Below are positions 1 through 6,400 of a DNA stretch of 8,378 nucleotides, one piece after another. Both the position numbers and the translations under genes were made by a program. How positions within the stretch are numbered: the stretch's first letter is position 1; each line of letters starts with the position of its first letter. Where the stretch lies: assembly GCA_013698165.1 (NCBI GenBank), contig JACCVN010000566.1, positions 1-8,378 of the forward strand, read 5' to 3'. The stretch is from Parachlamydiaceae bacterium. GTDB taxonomy: Bacteria > Chlamydiota > Chlamydiia > Chlamydiales > Parachlamydiaceae. The notes beneath the pieces were generated by a model, which saw only the letters and a program-made list of their open reading frames with translations, ran no database searches and was not told the DNA's origin.

Positions 1-137
1 ATTGAGACCAAAAATAGGATCAGGAAGATGAAAAAAAGGATTTTTGCAATTTCTGTAGATGTACCTGCAATACCCCCAAAGCCTAATAGAGCAGCGATAA
101 GCGCTACAACTAAGAAAGTTAATGCCCAGTTTAACAT
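1..137 (-). CDS. DUF1328 / UPF0391 (YtjA-type) small membrane protein, partial
   Basis: This minus-strand reading frame starts at an ATG (135-137) and is still open at the window edge, so only the first 45 residues are visible. The protein begins MLNWALTFLVVALIAALLGF, continues with a GGIAGTSTEIAK loop, and then has a second hydrophobic stretch ending LILFLVS. The order of W4, the first helix (about 5-20), the GFGGIAGT turn and the second helix (about 31-45) is the signature of the UPF0391/DUF1328 family. E. coli YtjA is a member of about 53 residues, so only a handful of residues should be missing. Members are inner-membrane proteins with two helices and no established biochemical function. 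A strong AAGGAG ribosome-binding site lies just upstream (complement of about 143-148). The gene sits 39 bp downstream of another small membrane-protein gene on the same strand, which suggests co-transcription. The family call is from memory of the motif; the function is unknown. Confidence 0.85.
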   Translation of the reverse strand, partial: MLNWALTFLVVALIAALLGFGGIAGTSTEIAKILFFIFLILFLVS

Positions 138-176
138 ATAAATCTCCTTGTATTTCTTGTGAGAGATACTTTGGTT

Positions 177-326
177 TTAACGGCCTAACAGGATAAATAT
201 TCCCGAAATTAGCGCTAAAACTGCCATCACTACTGAAGGAATCGCTACAGCAGCTAATCCCGTGATGCCGAGAAGAATAAGATAAATTGCAAGTAATAAA
301 AATCCAATATTTCTTGTGATTGTCAT
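177..326 (-). CDS. Small two-helix membrane protein of unknown function (49 aa)
   Basis: A short minus-strand ORF runs from ATG (324-326) to TAA (177-179). The 49-residue product begins MTITRNIGFLLLAIYLILLG and ends ISGIFILLGR. It has two hydrophobic stretches, about residues 6-24 and 28-47, split by a short turn around P30, with almost no charge apart from R5 and the terminal R49. It is therefore predicted to be an integral membrane hairpin protein. An AAAGGAG-like ribosome-binding site (complement of about 334-340) lies just upstream of the ATG, and an extended -10 promoter candidate lies at 351-358. The DUF1328 gene follows 39 bp downstream, so the two probably form an operon of tiny membrane proteins. 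I do not recognise a named family, although compact proteins of this type are often found next to DUF1328-like genes. The good ribosome site and clean membrane pattern make it a real gene; its role cannot be assigned. Confidence 0.75.
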   Translation of the reverse strand: MTITRNIGFLLLAIYLILLGITGLAAVAIPSVVMAVLALISGIFILLGR

Positions 327-350
327 AACAAATCTCCTTTTTATATAAAC

Positions 351-358
351 GTTATACC
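351..358 (-). promoter_or_regulatory. Extended -10 promoter candidate for the small membrane-protein operon
   Basis: Read on the minus strand, this site is TGGTATAAC. It fits the extended -10 form TGnTATAAT with one mismatch at the last base. Transcription would start near 344, about 18 bases before the ATG at 326, leaving room for the visible ribosome-binding site. I see no convincing -35 hexamer at 16-18 bp, which is tolerable for an extended -10 promoter. This is an inference from sequence only. Confidence 0.35.
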
Positions 359-440
359 ATTAACAAAAGACGAACCTTTTAACAAGGGGCCTTACTTTTA
401 AAGTTAAAATAATTATTTATAATTGTAAAGCATATTTTAT

Positions 441-580
441 TAGTGAGCAGTGATGAATGGTAAATGATGAGTGTGGAGTTGAAGGCAGGGCATGTATACT
501 TAATTGTAAATGACGTATACGAAACGGACATCCGTTAACTCACCAATCACCACGCTCATCACTCATCACTCATTATTCAG
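441..580. repeat. Imperfect palindromic dispersed repeat, copy 1
   Basis: The left part (about 444-490) is built from TGATGA/ATGAGTG-like units. The right part (about 539-578) holds the complementary CTCATCACTCATCACTCA pattern, so the element can fold back on itself imperfectly. The central part holds two GTATAC hexamers (494-499 and 515-520) and a perfect palindrome of AACGGA and TCCGTT separated by CA (523-536). The left half aligns without gaps to the left half of the second repeat at 8106-8149. Shared stretches include GAGC, GTGA, TGGT, ATGATGAGTG and a terminal GCAG, with roughly three quarters of about 44 positions identical by eye. No ORF of transposase size is present, so this is a non-autonomous, MITE-like or structural repeat. 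It lies between the divergent small-gene operon and hppA. The boundaries are approximate. Confidence 0.6.
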
Positions 581-768
581 AATTGCTTTTAGCTCATCAA
601 AACCTTTTTGTTGAAAAGGAAAGCTTGATTCTGGCATTTTCTCTGGTTTACAGATCCTAAGCCGATCCATTCTCGGCTCTGGCCCTATAAATTTTTTTTA
701 ACAATGGATTCATCATTGAACACCTTAAATTCAGTGGCGAGTCTTACAACGGGGAAGATAGATGTCAC
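566..768 (-). pseudogene. Possible frameshifted small gene remnant, minus strand
   Basis: On the minus strand a frame is open from about 700 to a TGA at 566-568. With the ATG at 668-670 it gives 34 residues, beginning MDRLRICKPEKMPESSFPFQ and ending ELKAILNNE. Upstream of it, another frame reads VRLATEFKVFNDESIVKK and runs into a run of eight A (complement of 692-699). One extra base in that run would join the two frames into about 65 residues starting at a GTG (766-768). The combined peptide has a natural-looking, mixed composition. However, no ribosome-binding site is visible, the upstream part overlaps the start of hppA on the opposite strand, and the stop lies inside the palindromic repeat. 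I do not recognise the protein. It may be a decayed gene end, or chance open frames in an intergenic region that must also hold the hppA promoter. Confidence 0.22.
686..691 (+). promoter_or_regulatory. Weak -10 candidate for hppA
   Basis: TATAAA lies 70 bases before the hppA ATG and is followed directly by a run of eight T. No recognisable -35 hexamer occurs at 16-18 bp upstream. A small inverted repeat, AGCCGA (660-665) and TCGGCT (673-678) with a 7-base loop, occupies that spacing and could be an operator or simply chance. This is the only TATA-like hexamer I picked out near the start in the correct orientation. Confidence 0.2.
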
Positions 769-2858
769 CTATTGATTATGGATTTGTGATTGCATGTGGG
801 TTTATAGCTATTCTTTTCGGAATCTATTTGATCCGATCAGTATTAGCCGCTAGTCCAGGTACTAAAGACATGCAGGAGATCGCTGCAGCGATTCAAGAGG
901 GAGCAAGGGCTTACCTCAATCGTCAATACCAGACAATTACGGTTGTCGGAGTCATAATTTGCGCACTTCTTACATGGCTTTTAGGATGGCATGTGGGAAT
1001 TGGATTTATTATTGGAGCTGTCCTTTCAGGATTGGCAGGGTATGTAGGAATGAACATTTCTGTTCGTGCTAACGTGCGTACTGCAGAAGCCGCAAAAAAG
1101 AGTATCCATGCAGCTTTGGACTTGGCCTTTAAATCGGGCGCAGTAACAGGATTTCTAGTTGTAGGATTTGGGATTCTAGGAATAACTTTCTACTATCTAT
1201 ACTTGTTAAATAGCGGTATTCCAATTCGCGAAGTATTAGAATCGCTTGTGGCATTAGGATTTGGAGCTTCTTTAATTTCTATTTTTGCTCGTTTAGGCGG
1301 CGGTATTTTCACGAAAGGTGCAGACGTAGGAGCTGATTTGGTGGGTAAGATTGAAGCGGGTATTCCTGAAGATGACCCACGTAATCCTGCTGTGATTGCA
1401 GATAACGTCGGCGACAATGTTGGCGACTGCGCGGGAATGGCGGCAGACCTTTTTGAAACTTATGTCGTCACAATTGTGGGAACAATGTTGTTAGCTGGTT
1501 TGAATTTTACCGGTGCTTTGGCAGACAGTATGATGTTTTACCCTATAGCTATTGCTGCAGCTTGTATTTTGTCATCGATTGTAGGTACATTCTTTGTTCG
1601 CTTAGGTTCGAACCTAAACGTCATGCAAGCGCTCTATAAAGGGTTTATCGTCGCTACAGTGCTGTCAGCGGTGATTATAGGTTTTGTGACGCACCATCTC
1701 ATGGGCTTTAATACAGAATATGTGTTTAATGGTACGTATTTTACAGGGCTTAACTTATTTTATTGCGCATTAGCAGGACTTGTTGTTACCGGTACATTGA
1801 TGTGGATTACTGAATACTATACATTGACAACTTATCGTCCTGTAAAAAGTATTGCAAAAGCCTCTACAACCGGACACGGAACAAATATCATTCAGGGATT
1901 GGCTATTTCAATGGAAGCGACTGCGCTGCCGGTTTTGGTCATCTGCGCGGCAATTCTGTTTACATTTGCCCATGCAAACCTGTTTGGGATCGCAGTTGCA
2001 GCAACAAGTATGTTGGCTTTGGCCGGTATGGTCGTTGCTTTGGACGCCTATGGTCCAGTGACTGATAATGCAGGCGGTATCGCAGAAATGTGTAAATTAT
2101 CTCCTGAAGTTCGTAAAACAACCGACGCTTTAGATGCGGTAGGAAATACAACCAAAGCGATCACTAAAGGCTATGCCATCGGTTCTGCAGGTCTTGCAGC
2201 TTTAGTGTTATTTTCTGCCTTTATTGAAGATTTGCAACACTATTTTCCTAATGTTGCTCCTATGAGCAGCTTTATTCTTGGAAATGCGTACGTACTAGTC
2301 GGTCTTTTAATTGGCGGTCTGCTGCCCTATCTTTTTGGGGCAATGAGCATGATGGCTGTAGGCAGGGCCGCAAGTTCTGTCGTTGAAGAAGTTCGTCGTC
2401 AATTCAAGGAAATTCCTGGCATTATGGAAGGAACCGCGAAGCCGAACTACGGTAGAGCCGTAGATATGTTGACTAAAGCAGCAATTAAGGAAATGATCCT
2501 ACCCTCGCTATTGCCGGTAGGTGCTCCTATATTGCTTTATTTTGTGATTAACAGCTTTGCTGGTCAGCAAGCCGCTTTCTTGGCGCTTGGTTCTATGCTT
2601 CTAGGTGTGGTGGTTACAGGCCTATTTGTAGGTTTGTCTATGACATCCGGTGGCGGTGCTTGGGATAACGCGAAAAAGCATATTGAAGAAGGTTTCCATG
2701 GTGGAAAAGGTTCTGAAGCACATTATGCAGCCATCACAGGCGATACTGTCGGAGATCCTTACAAAGACACCGCAGGTCCTGCGATCAATCCAATGATCAA
2801 AATCATTAACATTGTCGCCCTGCTTCTCCTTTCTATTCTCTATAACTTGTCACATTAA
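762..2858 (+). CDS. hppA: Membrane-bound proton-translocating pyrophosphatase, K+-independent type
   Basis: This integral inner-membrane enzyme hydrolyses pyrophosphate to phosphate and uses the energy to pump protons across the membrane. The 698-residue product is of normal length for bacterial members and is hydrophobic throughout, as expected for about 16 helices. The catalytic motifs are intact: DVGADLVGKIE (188-198), the DNVGDNVGDCAGMAADLFE block (214-232) with its Mg-pyrophosphate-binding aspartates, DAYGPVTDNAGGIAEM (428-443), DNAKK (635-639) and TGDTVGDPYKDT (659-670). The GNTTKAITKG segment (461-470) has Lys at 465 and Thr at 468, the residues that mark K+-independent H+ pumps; K+-dependent forms carry Ala at the first position. 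The start at 762 follows GGGGAAG (751-757), 4 bases upstream, and an N-terminal membrane helix begins within the first residues. The gene appears monocistronic and is followed by a perfect hairpin. Ion specificity is inferred from the motif. Confidence 0.97.
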   Translation: MSPIDYGFVIACGFIAILFGIYLIRSVLAASPGTKDMQEIAAAIQEGARAYLNRQYQTITVVGVIICALLTWLLGWHVGIGFIIGAVLSGLAGYVGMNISVRANVRTAEAAKKSIHAALDLAFKSGAVTGFLVVGFGILGITFYYLYLLNSGIPIREVLESLVALGFGASLISIFARLGGGIFTKGADVGADLVGKIEAGIPEDDPRNPAVIADNVGDNVGDCAGMAADLFETYVVTIVGTMLLAGLNFTGALADSMMFYPIAIAAACILSSIVGTFFVRLGSNLNVMQALYKGFIVATVLSAVIIGFVTHHLMGFNTEYVFNGTYFTGLNLFYCALAGLVVTGTLMWITEYYTLTTYRPVKSIAKASTTGHGTNIIQGLAISMEATALPVLVICAAILFTFAHANLFGIAVAATSMLALAGMVVALDAYGPVTDNAGGIAEMCKLSPEVRKTTDALDAVGNTTKAITKGYAIGSAGLAALVLFSAFIEDLQHYFPNVAPMSSFILGNAYVLVGLLIGGLLPYLFGAMSMMAVGRAASSVVEEVRRQFKEIPGIMEGTAKPNYGRAVDMLTKAAIKEMILPSLLPVGAPILLYFVINSFAGQQAAFLALGSMLLGVVVTGLFVGLSMTSGGGAWDNAKKHIEEGFHGGKGSEAHYAAITGDTVGDPYKDTAGPAINPMIKIINIVALLLLSILYNLSH

Positions 2859-2865
2859 AAATGTC

Positions 2866-2888
2866 GGCTGCTGCATCCCGCAGCAGCC
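2866..2888. terminator. Perfect 9-bp GC-rich hairpin after hppA
   Basis: GGCTGCTGC (2866-2874) and GCAGCAGCC (2880-2888) form a perfect stem with a five-base loop, 7 bases after the hppA stop codon. On the plus strand the next bases are TTCAGTGAG, so the U-tract of a classical intrinsic terminator is missing. On the minus strand the stem is followed by GACATTTTTAA, which is closer to a terminator pattern. It may act as a weak or bidirectional terminator, or as a 3' stabilising hairpin for hppA mRNA. Confidence 0.55.
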
Positions 2889-3198
2889 TTCAGTGAGTAA
2901 TGGACCAAACGAACTTGATCGACTTTTGGTGTAATAAAGTTATCCACCAACCATTTATCTCTTCTAGTTTGCTGAGTAAAATACTTTATTTCATTATTTT
3001 GTCATGTAATCACTCAATTTAATTATTCAATCTATTCTGTTCTTTCCATTTTATCCATTATGCCCACTCAGTAGGGTGTTGTTTTTGTGCTGTTTTTGGA
3101 AAAATTTCTTCATGTGGATTTACGGTGTATAAATGCAATTATCAACTTAGATGACTGTGATTTTATCCCGCTATTTACTGCACAAAATGAATACTCTT
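2889..3198. other. AT-rich intergenic stretch without recognisable gene
   Basis: This segment between the hppA hairpin and the GC-rich structured block has stop codons in all frames at short intervals and no ribosome-site/ORF pair that I trust. The only local structure noted is CACTC (3065-3069) with GGGTG (3074-3078), a short wobble-containing stem followed by TTGTTTTTG. It could be a weak terminator but is not convincing. No tRNA-like cloverleaf was found by eye. Confidence 0.5.
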
Positions 3199-3322
3199 GC
3201 CGCGTATGCTCCGACAGCAAACCTTTCTGTCGGCGCATTCGCGGCTCACGGAAATTCGATTTCAACCACACGCTCACGTGTGTGGCTACATGCTGCCGCC
3301 GCATTTGGGGCAGCCACTCCGC
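3199..3322. repeat. GC-rich structured block with three successive hairpins
   Basis: This 124-bp block is about 60% G+C by direct count, in sharp contrast to the AT-rich flanks. Hairpin 1 pairs 3199-3217 with 3227-3245: 17 of 19 positions match around a 9-base loop, and the inner CCGACAG/CTGTCGG and outer GCCGCG/CGCGGC parts are perfect. Hairpin 2 is CACACG (3267-3272), loop CTCA, CGTGTG (3277-3282). Hairpin 3 is GCTGCC (3292-3297) with GGCAGC (3309-3314). Longer pairings are also possible: GTGGCT (3282-3287) with AGCCAC (3312-3317), and GCGG (3241-3244) with CCGC (3319-3322). It could be a dispersed palindromic repeat, a structured RNA or a protein-binding array. Three overlapping short ORFs cross it in both directions, which is typical of repeats rather than genes. 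It ends 35 bp before the promoter of the large gene. Confidence 0.6.
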
Positions 3323-3356
3323 TTCTTTAATCAAAATGAAAGGCATATTAAAGCTA

Positions 3357-3386
3357 TTGCACAACTTTTGGCATTTAACTTATAAT
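3357..3386 (+). promoter_or_regulatory. Sigma70-type promoter of the large orphan gene
   Basis: TTGCAC (3357-3362) and TATAAT (3381-3386) are separated by 18 bases. This gives a near-consensus -35 and a perfect -10. Transcription would start near 3393, leaving a leader of about 48 bases before the ATG at 3441. A second TATAAT at 3401-3406 has no good -35 at normal spacing but could be a tandem start. The site implies that the large gene is transcribed independently of hppA. Confidence 0.6.
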
Positions 3387-3426
3387 TTTAATAGATAGCG
3401 TATAATTAATAAAATAGTATTTATTT

Positions 3427-3435
3427 AAAAAGGTG
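3427..3435 (+). promoter_or_regulatory. Ribosome-binding site that decides the start of the large gene
   Basis: AAAAAGGTG contains AAGG ending at 3433, seven bases before the ATG at 3441. An alternative in-frame GTG at 3435 would overlap this site, leaving one base of spacing. The ATG at 3441 is therefore the better start, and the protein is 1505 rather than 1507 residues. Confidence 0.7.
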
Positions 3436-3440
3436 TGATT

Positions 3441-6400
3441 ATGAATTTAAATAATAAAATCTCATTTACACCGCTAATTACTACTGCTGACTCAAAATTA
3501 GATAACACTATACGGATGTCAATTAAGTGCAACGGTAAGGAATTAGGTAAAAATTATGAATTTTTAATTGATAAGAAAAATAATTTACTAAGTAATGTTA
3601 ATGAGAATAGCATACAGCCGAAAATTTCAAACTCTGCATCAAAATGGGTTCCTCTAAAGATTGAAAATGCCAAAGGTGATGAAGTTTGGGTGAAAGTTGA
3701 TAAAAAAACCCTGCAAAAAATTTTTCACATCAACAAAAATGAACTAACTACTATAAGAAGTCCCCATGAATTACAAAATTTGATAAAGATGAAAGTGCAG
3801 AAATCGATGGTTAATAACCAAAATCTGTCGAAAAACATGCATAAACTAAAAAAGGATTTAAAATCTTCTTCAGAATTAAATATCCCTAATTTACTCAAAA
3901 ACATTCATCAGTTTGCCGACAAATGTGATGATGAAGAGATGAACTCTGCCTTGTCTTTGTTCGTTGAAGACATTGAATCATCTTATACTTCCAAGTTAAC
4001 CAAAATAAACCCTGAAAACAATTTTTATAGCCCTTCATATGAAGACTTTGTTATAGAATTTAAGAATCAAGTTTTGTCACGTATTTTGATTTTTGAAAAA
4101 TCTTTGTCATCCCAATCATCCGTGAGGGATCCTTTTGAAGGTATTAATGTTAAATTACAAGCAGAGCTTCTTAAGCAGCAAAATCATTTGGGACTTAAAC
4201 ATAAAATATTTGAAAAAGTTGTCAATACAGAATCCCTAAGAAATTATGATGTTAATGAGTTGAAAAAGGTCAGAGAATGTGTTGTTAATGCTAAATCTGA
4301 ATTTATTATTTTCCATAAATTATATTCCTCTGATGAGATGAATTACATCAGACATGATTTAGACTCTTTGCTTTCATCGATAGATTTATCTTTAAGCAGA
4401 GGTGAAAGGCAATCTAGAGAAAATGTGATCAATGTAGCAAAGACAAATGTCATAAATAAATTTGCACCTGCAAAAGACTCTCATCTATCGAAAGATGACC
4501 TGACATTTATTATCGATGTGCTCTCAAAGCCTATTATTGAAGATTATCAATTGAATGAATACTCCATCTCTCAGTTGGTCCAAGCGAGATCTATAATAGA
4601 AAACAATATGCAAAAAGAAATAAAAACGAAGCAATCAGTAAGCATTGAGAATTTCTATTTCTTATATTCTCCTTCTGAAAAAATGGTAGAAAGACTGAAC
4701 AATGTAGTGAATAGTAGGAATATTGAACCAACTGAAGGTATTGAAACAAATAAAGTAGGAAAAACAAAAAATGAAAAGTCATCTGGAATTACGGGTGCTT
4801 TTAAGGCTGTTATTCAATATTTTACCTTCCACTTTGTGATCTTACCGACAACTAAGAACATTGTTAAGGAATTTATTGCCAATAAAGATTCACAGCAGCT
4901 TTCAAAAGTATATGTCACACAATCCTCAGAGATTTTATTTAAAATTCACCAAAGCTTAAATGAGAAAGAAGATTCAAATTCTAGTTTGTTTGATGATGAG
5001 ACCATAGCAAAAATTGTGAATGATACTTTTCTTAGTGAAGTCAACCGTCAGCTTACTAATCAAAAAGAACCAAAATGGGACGATAAAAAGTTAAAAGAGC
5101 TTGAGATCTCAAGGACCATTCATGATTTCAAAATTAATCCTTCTAAAATTATCAAAGATCATCAATTAAGTAAAATTAATCCTCTTGAAATTCCATTTAC
5201 CCAATTAGCTACCATCCCTTTGAATAATCAAAACATGGATGCTCTTGTAGATCTCTGGAAATCAGCACTTGGGAATTTATTCGTTAAAGGAAAGTTAGGC
5301 ACTTTAAATTTAGAAAAAGATAGACGGGGAGTGATCATTCAAACGCAATATGCAACCCAATATCTTCATGCATATAATTTCCTTCCTGTGGAGATAAGAG
5401 TGAGTCTGAATGAATTTTTAAGCGATATGCACAAGTCAAACCAATTAAACAAAATTACAAATTTTGTCTTACAACATTCCCTTCAGACAACGAGTATCAT
5501 ATTTGGAGACGAAGCATTGGAAAGGATGCAGTCTGAGCGAAAAGTTTATTATGAAAAAATTCTTCCCTCGATTCGAGGAGTGATTAATAATAATTCTGGT
5601 GCCGATATGCCTAAACTTTTGCGAATGTATGCTCAAATTGAAGGGAAAGAGAAAAATATTGAAACTCTAGCACATAATATCTACAAAGAATTACTTCCAG
5701 AACATAAAGCAATGTTTGAGGAAAAAAGACTACAAGAACTGATTGTAAATGAGATCGAGTGTGGGTTGGTGCTAGACTATCATTTAACTTCTAATCAAAT
5801 AAATAATCTTGTAGAACATAAACAAAAGCTTACTCAATTGCAAGAAGATGCTAATATTGACAAATTAAAAAATGCCACTTCCATTTTGGAAGTATATGAT
5901 TTGCTAAAATTAGATGAAAAAACTCTTCCTTCCCACTTTTCTGTGGAAGGTGCAGGCAAGTTCTCTCCATTGGATGATTTTTCCCGACAATTAACTGTTC
6001 AAGCCTTAAAAGTTGGGGAAAAAAGAATTTTTCGACTTAAGTCGAGACCTCCTAAAGTACCTTTTTCTTCTGAGCAGATAAAAAAAAATGAGATCAATGA
6101 GAGACTTATTAAAGATGAACTAAAGATTGGGAAAGAATATGTAGAAAACTTAAAACAACGAAATATTGCTCAGCACAAGGCAAATTCAGCGTATCGGAAA
6201 GGGAATGAATACCTTGACCGATTGCTGTTTGGAAATGAAGCAATGGAGGATGTTGCAAATGGTGAAAACTCAACCTTGTTTTCGCCTGAAGATCAACTTA
6301 GCTTGATGAAACTTCATTCACTGTTGAATAAAAATAAATCAAATAAGATTTTGATAGATGAGAAAAGGGAAAATGAAATTTCTCCGATTTCAGCCGAAGA

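Noticed and set aside
441..580. CRISPR-like array, because of repeated CTCATCA units
   Set aside because: The units are 7-8 bases long, directly adjacent and degenerate, with no unique spacers; there are no cas genes. They belong to a palindromic repeat.
660..699. Intrinsic terminator AGCCGA/TCGGCT followed by eight T
   Set aside because: The stem has only 6 bp and the T-run begins 13 bases after it, too far for a canonical terminator; the site lies just upstream of hppA on the same strand.
704..775. 23-residue leader ORF overlapping the hppA start
   Set aside because: It begins at ATG 704 and ends at TGA 773-775, but it has no Shine-Dalgarno and follows a T-run. It shows no attenuator structure, so translational coupling is not supported.
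1193..1417. Minus-strand ORF inside hppA, and others at 1852-2061 and 1960-2151
   Set aside because: They are shadows of the conserved hppA coding frame.
3110..3364. Minus-strand ORF of 84 residues
   Set aside because: It is the antisense reading of the same hairpin block. Open frames on both strands are expected for a GC-rich palindromic repeat; no start signal was seen.
3087..3398. Plus-strand ORF of 103 residues, and a 62-residue ORF at 3197-3385
   Set aside because: Both cross the GC-rich hairpin block and the promoter of the large gene, have no ribosome-binding site, and have a composition (Cys, His and Arg clusters) that follows from the palindromes.
4591..4782. Minus-strand Phe/Leu-rich ORF of 63 residues
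   Set aside because: It is antisense to a Lys/Glu/Asn-rich part of the giant gene, which automatically reads as Phe/Leu/Ile-rich and looks membrane-like.
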